DNA from: Glebionis coronaria | Taxonomy: Eukaryota; Streptophyta; Magnoliopsida; Asterales; Asteraceae | NCBI GenBank assembly: GCA_025667525.1 | Contig: CM046877.1 | Span: forward strand, 32,756,255 to 32,820,254 | DNA: 64,000 nucleotides | Direction of reading: 5' to 3' | Part shown: positions 45,152 through 57,182 of the stretch, in pieces | Layout: each line of letters opens with the position of its first letter | How positions within the stretch are numbered: position 1 is the first letter of the stretch | Position numbers and translations under genes: made by a program | The notes under the pieces: model-generated | What the model saw: only the letters and a program-made list of their open reading frames with translations | Databases searched by the model: none | What the model was told of the DNA's origin: nothing

Positions 45152-46170
45152 GTCCTAAGTACCTCGAGCAAGCTCAATCTGAGAACCCGCGCCTGTATCT
45201 TGAGGAGTCCCGATGGACCGACCTAGGTTGTCTTCCTGTAAGACCCGATAGTGATGAATCACTAACTTTTGAGGAGGAGAGTAGATCACTAGTGAATAAA
45301 GACTTTGTGAAACCATATAATTATGCTTACAAAAATAGTCTTTATGAAATTTTTAAACCACAAAAACAGAAGTCGCGTGAGCAAATATTTTAAGAATGTG
45401 AACAAATAAGAATTAAATGGAGACAAGTTTTTGCCACTAAGAAAACTAATGTTTCAAAATTTATTGAGTAATTGCCATATAAATATTCTGTAAGCAAGAG
45501 TAAGCAAGCACTTAGTTTTCTTAAACAAAACATCAAAAATTTCAAAAAGGTTGTTGACGACGACTGGCAAGAACGTGAACGTTTGAAAGGCAACAAAGAA
45601 ATTCGTCACGATATAACTGTGCTTGTGAAAAGTATTTTGATTCCGCTTGCGGAAAGAACGCAAAAACATATTTTGGAATTTGAAACATTAATTAAGCAAG
45701 AAATGTTTGATGATTTGAAATATGTGGAATCTCTTTAACAAGGAGTGAACGATCATCAATCTGAAAGAGACGAATTTTCTATAGCATATGATCTACTCTT
45801 GCATGAATACCTCTCAAAAGATATTATGTGTGTTTGTGTTACATCTTGTGCTGATATTGATGAGTATTCTAATGTTGCATGCAAATATTTTGATCAAACC
45901 AGAGAGTGTGAACGTCTTGAAACTGAGCTTTCGAATAAAGTTGACCAAAAAGAGTTTTTGTTACTTCGACATAGATATGATTATCTTCAAAAACATTTTC
46001 ATTCACTTGAACTTACTTTGCAAAACAAAGTTAGCAGCTTTTCAAATGATACACCTTCAGAAGTAAAATTATCTGAGTCATGTCGATTACTAAACGAAAA
46101 AAGTCTTGATATTTGGGATTTGAAAGCTCACTTACAAGAAAAGAAATAGCAATAGCTGAGTTGAAGAAAC
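45152..46170 (+). pseudogene. copia gag coiled-coil tail, second part
   Basis: After the MITE the frame resumes NIGPKYLEQAQSENPRLYL and stays in one frame to 46149, with stops at about 45391, 45469 and 45736. The residues are mostly charged and helical (KQNIKNFKKVVDDDWQER, CERLETELSNKVDQKEF, NEKSLDIWDLKAHLQEKK), as in a coiled coil. The end at 46170 is the start of the GTCAC block. Confidence 0.8.
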
Positions 46171-47049
46171 CAATAGTACAAAAATGGGTTTCGGTCACAC
46201 ATACCAAATTTCGTGTCGTCACAAATAATTTTTTGTGTGACTGAATTCGCCAGTCATAAATAAATAGTCACACTTGAAGTCAATTTGTATTACCAATTCG
46301 TATTTTGTTTGTCACGTATATGAATATTTACGTGACTAGGGCTAACAAATTCTTTTTGGATGAGTCGTTAGTCACTTAATAATTTGAGAGTGTTACCGAA
46401 TCAAAGTCTGGTTCAAGTAGTAGTCACATTATACCTATACATGTGTGACAAATATTTGTCATACACACATTCAATGTGACCAAAAATTATATATGGTCAC
46501 ATAGACTTATTTACAAGTGACAAATCGATAAACTAGGTTGTCATACATATTATTTTAATGTGACTAGTATATTTGTTAAATGTTAACCACACATGAATTT
46601 TGTGTGTGTGGCAAATTGAAAGTAGGTATTGAACAATTTGCCGCTATATTTATTTAAATATGACAAAATTTTATAATTACTTGAAGACTATGAACAAATA
46701 TAGTACATGATCATACTAAATCATCAAACAATTATGTGACTATAAATTTAGCAATAGTCACAATATTTAAGCAATTTGTAACTAAAGTATATTTATGGTC
46801 ACATTATAATGGGAGTATATGTGACCAACACATTGAAAACGTCACACAGTAAAATATTCATGTGACAAATGTTTAGAACCAAATGTAATCTCAATTTTCA
46901 CTAATCTTGATATGAGTCACATTTTTAAGTGTTTGTATGACTAAAGTCACTACACATAGTCACAACAAGTAATTTTCTTTGTGACTAACTAAGCCCATAA
47001 AATAATATTTTGTCTCAACAAGTATTTTTTATGTGACTAACTAAAATTC
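46171..47049 (+). mobile_element. CACTA-like fragment with GTCAC/GTGAC motifs, second copy
   Basis: This block is collinear with 9231-10113, with the terminus now CAATAGTACAAAAATGGG. The same left and right junctions with copia coding sequence are present in both copies, so the block was inside the copia element before the two copies separated. Confidence 0.6.
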
Positions 47050-47921
47050 TTTTTAGGAATTCAAGTTCACCAATCCCCAAGTGGTATCTTTATTAACCAA
47101 GCTAAGTATTGTCAAGAGATACTCAAAAATCATGGTATGACCTCATGTGACCCCGTTGGGTCACCATTATCAACCACATCCCTAGATGCTCATTTGGAGG
47201 GAGATGCCATAGATCAAACGAGATATCGTTCCATGATCAGCTCCCTCATGTACTTAACAGCATGCCGACCAGATATATCACATGCTACGTGTTATTGTGC
47301 ACGATATCAAGCACGACCCACTGAAAAACACCTCATGGAGGTTAAACGGATCTTTTGGTACCTTAAGAATACCATTCACATGGGACTCTGGTATCCGAGG
47401 GAAACCGGTTTCTTTCTAACGTCCTATTCAGATTCTGATCATGCAGGTTGTCTTGATACACGAAAAAGTACTTCTGGTGGTGCACAATTCTAGGTCAAGA
47501 TAAGCTCGTGGGATGGTCTTCCAAGAAGCAATATTACACGTCATTGTTATCAGCCGAAGCGGAGTATGTGTCTCTATCTGCGTGTTGCGCTCAAGTTCTT
47601 TGGATGAGAACACAACTCATGGATTATGGCTTCCACTTTGATAAAGTACCTATGAACTGTGACTCAATGTCCGCCATATCCATCTCCTGCAATCCGGTAC
47701 AGCATTCCCGCACAAAGCACATTGATGTCAGATATCACTTCATTAAGGAACAAGTTGAAAGGGGTATCTTTGAACTATACTTTGTTGGAACTGATTATCA
47801 ATTAGCTGACTTGTTTACAAAGGCTCTTTCGAAAGATAGGTTTACGTATCTTGTTAGGAAAATTGGTATGAGATGTTTGACTCCAGCAGAACTGGAGATT
47901 CTGGCAAAGAAGCCTGCTTGA
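47050..47921 (+). pseudogene. copia RT end and RNase H of element 5
   Basis: The frame starts FLGIQVHQSPSGIFINQ and continues MTSCDPVGSPL (47137). A one-base deletion near 47488 shifts the frame at GGAQF; the shifted frame (47508-47921) continues WSSKKQYYTSLLSAEAEYV, NCDSMSAISIS and LADLFTKALSK to TGA at 47919-47921. It is otherwise very close to 10114-10986. Confidence 0.88.
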
Positions 47922-49480
47922 TTCATCTATCAAACATCTACATGTAAATATTAATGAAAAGCCAAAATAGAAAATTAAAAATCTTTGAAAATCCAAAAAT
48001 ATTCTTCTCGACATGTCTTTTAGTATCGATAATATGGACATACCTAGAAATGTCGCTCAATAACGACACGGGTGTGTACATAAATCTCGAATGAAAGTTG
48101 TAAATATTTTTCAAAACATGTCATTTCTACTTTTTATAAAGGAAAATGTTTATTTTGGACAATTTTTCCACACAACGGGTAGAGCAATCTATCTTGGGTT
48201 GAGCTTGTCAAAAAACATTCAATGTTTTGAGCTCAACACAATGGCTTGTAATTACCTTCAGATTGCAAGCCGGATCTATATTCACGGGGGAGTGTACGCT
48301 TTAGTGCGCTTACTCTCAGCAAAAGAAGAGGAATCTTCTTACACTTGAGTGGATTCGTCAAGACATTCAATGTCTATGAACTCAATTTTATGCTTTTAAA
48401 AATCCATTATTTTCAAAATTTTGGAATTTTGAGATTTTTCAAAAGGCGTTGAACACAATTTTTTTAAGAATTTTTAAATGATATTCAAAATCTTTCAAAA
48501 ATTGTGTGTTCAACAACTCCTATCCTCAAAATTTTATGTGGATCATATCCTAGTAATGACAATTCGATTGGATTAATTTTTGAGGGGGAGTGTTTCAAAT
48601 TCATGCTAAGTTTGAGACATTTTTCTCCCGAAAGTTTTTCAAGACTATTCTTCACACTATATTTTAATCAAATTTGGTATCTCTAATATCAAATGATTTT
48701 ATATATTAGAGATAGGAGGAGAAAATGTGATTAAAATGTGATCTAAAGACTCAAGAACTTATGGTTACGATCAAATACCCACAACATCTTTAATTCACGA
48801 CGTTATTGGTGTCAAAAGGGTGGTTAGGTTTAAGTCCTATGATCCAACCAGAACCGGAGGGATCTTCCCAGGGACAATTCAATAGATTATTAGAAGTCCT
48901 TAGGAAAGATGGAGTAAAATGTGAACGTAGCTAAACGCCGACTAAGTACTGATGCTAGCACTAGAACAATCACAACAAGGTGCTAGTAATGATGTCTTGG
49001 TAAGCATTGAAGGGGTTGAAGAATGAAAAAGAAATGTACGGATAAAGGGTGTAAAGAAATTAGCCCTCCATACAACTTAGGTAGAAACCGGGTCAACACA
49101 TCATGAAGACAACGCATCATGGACCCAGTGATGTAATGCACAACCCCTCCCCAACTGACTCAGGCTTCTCTCAAAAGAAGTTGTTTTATTGTCACGGAGA
49201 TCAACACGACTTCTATTGACTTTCTCACTCCGAGATAGTTGATATTGAATAGGTGGCTTCTGCTCCAGCCTCCGACCACTAAAAGTGCACAAATCGAGTC
49301 TAGAGCCAAGAGATTTATCAAATCTCGTTAGGACACACAAAATGACGATAAAGAGAGTCCTACGCTATATATGTGATATTGCTAGAACATTCAGACTGAT
49401 ACTACTTAGTATTCACAATGATGAGTAGAAATCCTTCCAATGTTAACATCAAACAGCACTGCGGTAGGTCATGTGTAAGA
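47922..49480 (+). other. 3' non-coding region of element 5
   Basis: Collinear with 10987-12515 of element 3. It contains TTTGAGGGGGAGTG (48579-48592) and GATAGGAGGAGAAAA (48711-48725), both purine-rich. The sequence is cut at 49481 by the Athila-like LTR; the same text in element 3 continues as AAGATTCTTTTAG. Confidence 0.7.
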
Positions 49481-49920
49481 TTAATAAGTGTGAAAACACT
49501 TATCCTTTTACCACTTATTTCCAATAATAACAAGGCCAAAACGTATATTTTATGTCGTAAAAGTCGGAATTATGCGTGGTTTGTGTTTTTATTGTGTTTT
49601 AGGACCAAAAGATGAAAAAGGAAGAAAACATGGGCTATCACGGGCTTTTTATCGAAGAAAACAAGAAAAGACGACGTTAAAAGATCAAGAGTGCAAAAAA
49701 AACGGAAGTCCAAGGCCTATTCTGAAGATTTATCAAAGAAAAAGTCTAAAGACGGAAGTTTAATGAAGTCGAAGAACTCAAGTCTAATAGAAAAAGAAAA
49801 TTACAAGACAAGTTCAATTTACATCGACAAATCCCGAGACGACGTCGAGAAAGACAAAGAATTTAAATCGAGTCGAGAAGAAAGAAAGAAAGAAGGAAGC
49901 ACATGCAACTCCCCATCTCC

Positions 49921-49928
49921 TATAAATA
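49921..49928 (+). promoter_or_regulatory. TATA box in the Athila-like LTR
   Basis: TATAAATA in the first quarter of the LTR, also present at 55827-55834 in the other LTR. Confidence 0.55.
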
Positions 49929-50516
49929 CCCTCCTAATGACACATTAGGAGGGTGTTAGCTAGTTTATTTTTCTTTCTTTAGTTTTCATTTTAGAGACAG
50001 AAAGTGTTTAACTTTCTCTCACTAAAACTTCATCTTTCCTTTCTTTCATGTTTAAGCTTTAATTCACTTTTGTAATTTTGAATCTTTAATCTACAAGTTC
50101 AAGTTTAATCTTTTAATCTTAATCTTCTTCTACCTTTCTTTATTTTTAAGTTGTTTTTGATCCGTTATAATCTTTGATTTTGCTTAAATTTGATGTTTTT
50201 GGTGACTAAAAAGTTTATCTTTTTATTCCCTACTAAGTTTTTTATACGGTTTAAGCTTTAAGCTTGTTGTGCTTATTGGCTTATTTCGTATATAGCTTAT
50301 TGTCTTTTAAGTTTTCTTAAAAATTTAGTCTTTTTAATGTTTGAATTATAAAGTTTTTTTATTTCGTGTCTCAAAAGTTTTTAAATTTTAATCTTGTTTT
50401 CGTTTGGTTGGGGTTCAAATAAGTGCTTATTCGTATTTGCTTATTAGTGCTTATTGAGTTTTTAGCTTATCTCCATTTTCGGATTAATTTGTGTTCCATC
50501 GCAATCTTAGGGGTTT

Positions 50517-50980
50517 ACTCATTCCGACGCTACATTCCGATGGTTTCAGTGTGATCTCAATAACCTTGAAGGTTCTACTTTGCGATCAAGATTGTTTTTC
50601 CCCCTTATTCCGATCGTGATTGCGATCGCTCATTGCGATCGTATATTGCGACGGGTCTTAAGGCTATTTTAAGACGAAACGCTGCCCAATTTTTATTAAT
50701 CATATTCCGACAGGTTCACCATTATTCCGATCAACATTCCGACGGGGGTAGTTGTTTGTTATTCCGATACTTTGAACATTCCGACAGAGTTGATTTCTTG
50801 TATTCCGATACCTTGGATTCCGATACTAGACATTCAGATAGATTATTCCGATAGAATTAATTTACATTTATTCCGATGGTTATTCAGACAACATTATTCT
50901 GATAGCTTTCGTTTTCTATTATTCCGATGGTTTTGATTTCAGTACATTCCGATAGAAAATTTTTACATTTCGATGGTTTA
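50517..50980 (+). repeat. interspersed ATTCCGA(T/C) motif array in LTR
   Basis: I count 14 exact ATTCCGA motifs in about 460 bp, plus at least four one-base variants (ATTCAGA, ATTCTGA, ATTTCGA). Spacing is irregular. Three GCGATCG-type motifs are mixed in near 50606-50650. The truncated 3' LTR keeps the first part of the array. Confidence 0.8.
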
Positions 50981-51290
50981 AGTTTTTAAGTTTTTAAGTT
51001 TTAAATTCATTACGTTTAATTTCTAAAAATTGCACGCTTCCCGAAATCTCTGTTTTTTTACTCAACGACATTTTCATATTTACGTTTAATTTTCTAGTAA
51101 TTTTTAGTTTAATTTTTAAAGCTTTATTTTTACTCAACGACATTTTAATATTTGCTCTTAGTTTAAAATAGATAGTCAACCAAACCATTTATTTTTCCAC
51201 CAAGAACGACTGAGTCACACTTTCTACTAGTAATCAATTCGAAAAGACTGGAACAACGAACTTTCATACGAGGAAAACCCTTGTATTAAA

Positions 51291-51307
51291 TGGCGCCGCT
51301 GCCGGCT
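51291..51307 (+). promoter_or_regulatory. primer binding site (tRNA-Asp type)
   Basis: TGGCGCCGCTGCCGGCT is close to the tRNA-Asp complement used by Athila-like elements. Confidence 0.82.
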
Positions 51308-51544
51308 CTTTTCGTTAAGATTAACGGTTTTAGTGAGAGACGCGTTGGATTTTGTGATCCGTTCATTCGTGAACGTTATTTTCCTTGCTTAAAAATTTTT
51401 AAAAAATCCATAAAAATTTTTATTTTTTTTAAAAATACAAAAACATTAAAAAATCATAAAAAAACATTTCTTTTCCAAAGTTTTGCACCAAGAAAAGATT
51501 TTTTTTACAATTACATATATATTCTTTGTTTCTTTTGCAGGTGT

Positions 51545-52163
51545 ATGCGTACTAGATCTTCAACTTATCCAGAGCCCGAGACTCGTTCCCCCACTCGACT
51601 TACGAACAATGGAGGAGCTTTGTCAGCCAACTATGAACGGACGCGGAGGACCGATTGCGCCTATGCAAATCACGGCTCTTGAATTTTCGTTGAAGCATCA
51701 CATGATCCAGCAAGTTCAAAACGCTTGTCCTTTTCGCGGATTACCCGATGATGATGCCAACAAACACCTCGAAAAGTTCATTACTGTCACCCAAAGCATG
51801 AAACTTCCCGGTGTTAATATGGATTTCCTTCGCCTACATCTCTTCCCCCACACTTTATCCCACCATGCCGAGAAATGGTTTGATCGTCTTCCCAAAAACT
51901 CAATTCATACATGGAATGACATGACTCAACTTAGACTTGAGGATCCTTATCAAGGGGATCATCCGAATCAAGAGACCAATGACTCTTTTCCCCTTAAGGC
52001 CATAATCTCTATCAATTCCAATCTCGATGACACCCCATGGTTTGCGGACATTGCAAACTACTTAGCGGATGGAATTCTCAAGGAAGGGTTAACGTCCCAA
52101 CAAAAGAAAAAGTTCTTTAAAGACATTGAACACTATTTTTGGGACGACCCTAACCTTTTCTAA
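51545..52163 (+). pseudogene. Athila gag fused in frame to the region before integrase
   Basis: Gag starts MRTRSSTYPEPE (51545) in one frame and continues after a shift as MEELCQPTMNGRGGPIAP (about 51609). The capsid part has HHMIQQVQNACPFRGLPDDD, LRLHLFPHTLSHHAEKWFDR and NSIHTWNDM. Directly after TQL (about 51935) the frame runs into DSFPLKAI and DTPWFADIANYLADG, which in full-length elements lies between RNase H and integrase. Protease, RT and RNase H are therefore deleted, and the join is in frame. The stop is TAA at 52161-52163. Confidence 0.8.
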
Positions 52164-53321
52164 AAATGTGCTGATCTGATTATTCGTCGGTGTGTTGATG
52201 GACCCGCAACTTTAGACATTCTCGAAGCTTGCCATAAAGGACCCACCGGTGGTCACTTTGGTCCCAACTACACCGCGAAGAAATTGTTTAACTCTGGATT
52301 TTATTGGCCCACCATTTATCGTACCGCTCACGAAATGGTTAAGCATTGTGATGCTTGCCAACGACAAGGCAAGATCACACATAAAGATGAGATGCCTCAA
52401 AATATCATACAAGAATGTGAAATCTTTGACGTATGGGGCATCAACTTTATGGGGCGATTTCCATCATCTAAAGGGAACAAGTACATCCTCGTAGCCGTTG
52501 ACTACGTATCTAAATGGGTTAAAGCAAAGGCTCTCGCTACGAACGATGCGAGGGTGGTTGTGAACTTTTTGAAGCAGCTTTTTGCACGATTCGGTGTTCC
52601 TCGTGCTATCATCAGTGACCGCCGGACTCATTTTTGCAATGATCAATTTGCTCGAGTCATGGCTAAGTATTGTGTCAATCACCGTCTTTCCACCGCTTAT
52701 CATCCTCAAACAAATGGTCAAGCTGAGATATCTAACCGTGGACATAAGAGAATTCTTGAGCGTAGTGTGGGAGAGCATCGTGCCTCGTGGGCCGATAAGT
52801 TAGATGATGCTTTGTGGGCTTTCCGTACCGCATATAAGACCCCGATTGGTTGTACACCTTATCGTCTTGTGTACGGGAAGGCATGCCACCTCCCTATCGA
52901 GCTGGAACATAAGGCATACTGGGCCTTGAAGTGGGACAATTTTGACATCAACAAAGCCGATAATCTTCAGAAGATTCAACTCAACGAGCTAAATGAACTG
53001 AGTAATGAAGCTTATGAGAACTCACTGATCTACAAGGAGAAGACCAAAGATAATCCATGATGCAAGGATTAAGAACCGATAGTTCCATGTTGGTGATCAA
53101 GTTTTACTCTTTAACTCTCGGTTGAAGATCTGCTCGGGCAAGCTGAAGAGCCGTTGGTCTGGTCCATTCACCGTCGCCAAAGTTTTCCCTTACGGCACCA
53201 TTGAGCTTTCCCAGCCAAATGGGCCTAATTTCAAAGTGAATGGCCACGCGTGAAGTTGTACTTTGGTGAGGACATCTCTCATGAGATGATTACATCCCTC
53301 ACCACGCTTCCCTTGAATTAG
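52164..53321 (+). pseudogene. Athila integrase
   Basis: After the stop at 52161 the sequence continues [20 protein letters not shown] with an H-H-C-C zinc region (HGP-type start, [11 protein letters not shown]). The core has [23 protein letters not shown] and [13 protein letters not shown], covering the D-D-E triad. The frame is open from 52284 to 53060. A shift at about 53046 moves to [20 protein letters not shown] and KSRWSGPFTVAKVFPYG, the GPF/Y-type C-terminal module, and a second shift near 53250 leads to VKLYFGEDIS, ending with TAG at 53319-53321. Confidence 0.87.
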
Positions 53322-55372
53322 TTATGGGTCGAGTCAGGCTCGTGACTCGGGTAACAAAAACAAGTGCTTCTCGGAAGGCAACCCGTTGATCTATCCTTTA
53401 CCGTTTTCATAATAAGCGTAGGGGGGAGCCCCGTATGTGTTTGTTGTCTTCTTTCTTATAATGTGCGGGGATTAAAGCTTCAAAGAGATCTTTTAATGAC
53501 ATTTGACGAACCATGATACCGTGTACCCGTCTTCCTGGTTCTATCCTAAACTATCGTGATTCAATATTTCATATCTTATTTGTTCACATTGAAATCACTA
53601 TAGTTGTCCTTTCCTTAGCAAGATTTAAACAAAGTGCACAATGTCCTAAGTGTAGGGGAGTTTACTCCCACATGCTTAAACATTGAGGACAATGTTTACA
53701 TCAAGTGTAGGGAGACTTCTATCGAAGTCAGTGGGCTTTTCCATTAATTTGTCCTCATTTTAACCAGAATATTGGATTTTTCGACATTTTTCAAAATTTT
53801 TAATCTATTTTGGCCTAGTAGTTTAGTAATATTTTCTTTTGCTATCGTTATATACTTTCTTTGCTAGAATAAAATTTTTAATAAAGTGGTTTTAAATTTT
53901 TCAACGTTGTGAATCTTTTGACTCAACCCGAGTTTACTTATCCAAGTTTACTCTAGCTAGTATCCTTAACGTGTTTAAGTCAAGTTTTGCTAGGCTTTTA
54001 TATAGGGAACTTTAAAACGTGAAAGTCTTAACTCTTATGGGTTAAGAACAAGAACTTTTCGCAAGTTCCTATAATTAATCCTAGAAAGTCGTTTATCAAG
54101 GGAACTTTAAAATGCGAATTCTAAACTTGAAAAAGTCTAAGAGTTTGCAAGATCCTATAGACGACTTGAAAACCAAAAACTTTGATTTAATAGGCTAAGC
54201 ATCCACGAGTCCCATTCCTTGAGATTTTAAATTGTGGAGAACGAGATATGATAGAGTCAATTATAAGTTTGGTATTCTTTCATGAATTTATGTGAGTTGA
54301 TTATAAGCTTTTTCTCCCATCGTTTGCTAATAAATTTATCTGCAATAAATAAGGTTGTACGATTTGAAAAGTTACTTAGCTTCTAGCCCAAGATCGTTTA
54401 AAAGTTGCTCGGTATTAATTAGAGTTCATAGCCAAGGCATAACTTATTGAAGCGGGATGCGAATATTGGCGAGTCCGAAAAGACCCTAACAAGGCACGAG
54501 GGCTACATTTTGTTGCTAAAGATCCAAAAGTGATGTGAAGAATCATTTATCAAAAATCAATATGAAGGATCAAGACATACGACGAAAAACAAAAACTCCC
54601 CTAATGATCATGGATAAGTCTATCCAAAAAGGCCCTAACAAGGTTTGAGTATAAATAGATCCAAGTCCTAAAAGGAGGCGGATCGTTGTATATCAAAGTC
54701 AAAAATAAAGATTGGAGAAAAATGAAGAAGTCGTGGTCCAAATATGAAGAATCTCTCAAAAAGTTCAAGTGAAGAAATTCCTAATATGAAGAGAAGACCA
54801 TAATTTCAAGAACATCTCTCAAAAATTTGAAGTATGAAGTCGCTGCCAAATATCGGTCCGAGAAAGGTCTCAAATCGTGCAGCGAGTTATGCCAAGATAT
54901 GAACTTTAAGTGGTCCCGAGAAGCAGTTTTAAAAGATTTTGTCCTTTAGCTAACTATTGCTTAAATCGTCCCACTTTATTTTCACCCTAAATAACTATCG
55001 AAATAAGTAAAACAATGCATCCTCGTGATCATTCAAGACAAAATTAAAATATAAGAGATACACCTAGGAATAAAGGAGTCTAAGTGAATAATTGGGCCAC
55101 ATGAGTTCGTGTTAGTTTTCTAACTTATAATAAAAATGATCTCGTTTTTAAGCTTGGTATGGGGAACGTGAAACTTGAGGATGATAAACATTCATGACTG
55201 CCAAAACCCTAATGTAAGTCTTTGATTTCTTCTCTTATATTTTACATATTTCTATCTCTTTAGTTTCCTTAAAGTTTAGTATTTAATAAAGGCCAAGGTG
55301 GGTTATTTATGACGAGAAATGTAATTTGTGCTTTAAAATTACTGCATTGCATGAGGGCATTGCAATGGTAAA
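53322..55372 (+). other. long 3' region of the Athila-like element
   Basis: About 2 kb without an open frame. Several AGTGTAGGGGAG-like purine runs occur (about 53650-53720). Athila elements often have an env-like frame here; I see none. Confidence 0.65.
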
Positions 55373-55383
55373 GTGTAGGGGAT
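55373..55383 (+). promoter_or_regulatory. polypurine tract of the Athila-like element
   Basis: GTGTAGGGGAT lies immediately before the 3' LTR. Confidence 0.75.
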
Positions 55384-56645
55384 TTAATAAGTGTGAAAAC
55401 ACTTATCCTTTTACCACTTGTTTCCAATAATAACAAGACCAAAACGTATATTTTATGTCGTAAAAGTCAGAATTATGTGTGGTTTGTGTTTTATTGTGTT
55501 TTAGGACCAAAAGATGAAAAAGGAAGAAAAAATGGGCTATCACGGGCTTTTTATCGAAGAAAACGAGAAAAGACGAAGTCAAAAGATCAAGAGTGCAAAA
55601 AGAACGAAAGTCCAAGGCCTATTCTGAAGATTTATCGAAGAAAAAGTCTAAAGACGGAAGTTTAATGAAGTCGAAGAACTCAAGTCTAATAGAAAAAGAA
55701 AATTACTAGACAAGTTCAATTTACATCGACAAATCCCGAGATGACGTCGAGAAAGACACAGAATTTAAATCGAGTCGAGAAGAAAGAAAGAAAGAAAGAA
55801 GAAAGCACATGCACCTCTCCATCTCCTATAAATACCCTCCTAATGACACATTAGGAGGGTGTTAGCTAGTTTATTTTTCTTTCTTTAGTTTTCATTTTAG
55901 AGAGAGAAAGTGTTTAACTTTCTCTCACTAAAACTTCATCTTTTCTTTCTTTCATGTTTAAGCTTTAATTCACTTTTGTAATTTTGAATCTTTAATCTAC
56001 AAGTTCAAGTTTAATCTTTTAATCCTAATCTTCTTCTACCTTTCTTTATTTTTAAGTTGTTTTTGATCCGTTATAATCTTTGATTTTTCTTAAATTTGAT
56101 GTTTTTGGTGACTAAAAAGTTTATCTTTTTATTCCCTACTAAGTTTTTTATACGGTTTAAGCTTTAAGCTTGTTGTGCTTATTGGCTTATTTCGTGTATA
56201 GCTTATTGTCTTTTAAGTTTTCTTAAAAATTTAGTCTTTTTAATGTTTGAATTATAAAGTTTGTTTATTTCGTGTCTCAAAAGTTTTTAAACATTAAGCT
56301 TGTTTTCGTTTGGTTGGGGTTCAAATAAGTGCTTATTCGTATTTGCTTATTAGTGCTTATTGAGTTTTTAGCTTATCTCCGTTTTCGGATTAATTTGTGT
56401 TCCGTCGCAATCTTAGGGGTTTACTCATTCCGACGCTACATTCCGATGGTTTCAGTGTGATGGCAATAACCTTGAAGGTTTACTTTGCGATCAAGAGTGT
56501 TTTTCCCCCTTATTCCGATCGTGATTGCGATCGCTCATTGCGATCGTATATTACGACGGGTCTTAAGGCTATTTTAAGACGAAACGCTGCCCAATTTTTA
56601 TTAATCATATTCCGACAGGTTCACCATTATTCCGATCAACATTCC
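55384..56645 (+). repeat. 3' LTR of the Athila-like element, truncated by insertion
   Basis: Collinear with 49481-50740. It is interrupted at 56645, within the ATTCCGA array, by the LTR of element 7. Confidence 0.88.
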
Positions 56646-57108
56646 TGTTAGGACCATTGTAATAGTTATATGTAATAGGTAGACTAGGAGGTATGTAGTT
56701 CCTCCTGGTTCTAGTAATAGTAGGAGCAAGTCCTGCTCCTGGTCCTAGTCGTAGTCAAACTTTATTATTTACTTAATATTCTGTTAGGATATGCATGAGA
56801 TGTGTTAGGAAAGGATATGCATATCAGTTTTACACGTTTTCTTTAATGTTGTATTAGGGTTTCCTTATAGTATAAAAGGAACCTTAGGCAGAGGGTTAGA
56901 TATACCTTCACAAAACGTAGTTCTAGTGATTATCAATATTAGAAATCCTTAGAAAGGATCAAGTCTTTATAGTTATTCTGTTCTTCTTGATTACATTTAT
57001 ATTTTACATTCATATTATGTATAGAGTCTCTTTGTGATTTGACTTGTGATTACAGAAGTCATTCACCGGTCCTGACATGCTGCAAGATCTACATCTAGTA
57101 GACCCAAT
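56646..57108 (+). repeat. 5' LTR of element 7
   Basis: It starts TGTTAGGACCATTG at the break in the Athila LTR. The end is placed just before the PBS and is uncertain by a few bases. A TATA box is at 56871-56877 (TATAAAA). Confidence 0.8.
56871..56877 (+). promoter_or_regulatory. TATA box in element 7 LTR
   Basis: TATAAAA within the context CTTATAGTATAAAAGGAACC, about 225 bp into the LTR. Confidence 0.6.
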
Positions 57109-57111
57109 AAG

Positions 57112-57124
57112 TGGTATCAGAGCC
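57112..57124 (+). promoter_or_regulatory. primer binding site of element 7
   Basis: TGGTATCAGAGCC is a perfect initiator tRNA-Met type PBS. Confidence 0.88.
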
Positions 57125-57182
57125 TGGGAGGGTCTCTATACAAGAAGAATCAAGTTTTCTTATTACTGACATTTTGTTTATC

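Larger units (their letters stand above)
42771..49480 (+). mobile_element. copia element 5 (same group as element 3), truncated both sides
   Basis: The order is gag core, zinc knuckle, long coiled-coil region (split by a MITE), GTCAC-motif block, RT end and RNase H, then the 3' non-coding region cut by the Athila-like element at 49481. Protease, integrase and most of RT are absent. From 46090 on it is collinear with element 3. Confidence 0.85.
49481..51289 (+). repeat. 5' LTR of the Athila-like element
   Basis: The LTR is about 1809 bp and collinear with 55384-56645. The shared start is TTAATAAGTGTGAAAACACT and the end next to the PBS is CTTGTATTAA, giving TAATA/TATTA termini instead of TG/CA; the exact edge is uncertain by one to three bases. 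A TATA box (TATAAATA, 49921-49928) is present. The second half holds an array of ATTCCGA motifs. Confidence 0.87.
49481..56645 (+). mobile_element. Athila-like Ty3/gypsy element, internally deleted
   Basis: A 1.8-kb LTR, a PBS for tRNA-Asp, gag, integrase and a 2-kb 3' region are followed by a second LTR. Protease, RT and RNase H are missing. The PBS type, gag and integrase sequence and long 3' region fit the Athila lineage. It inserted into element 5, and its 3' LTR was later split at 56645 by element 7. Confidence 0.88.

Noticed and set aside
49617..49948. Lys-rich overlapping frames at the start of the Athila LTR as a gene
   Set aside because: They lie upstream of the LTR TATA box and recur as a decayed version in the other LTR. 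No domain is visible.
53322..55372. Env-like gene in the Athila 3' region
   Set aside because: No frame above background and no signal peptide or membrane segment was found.
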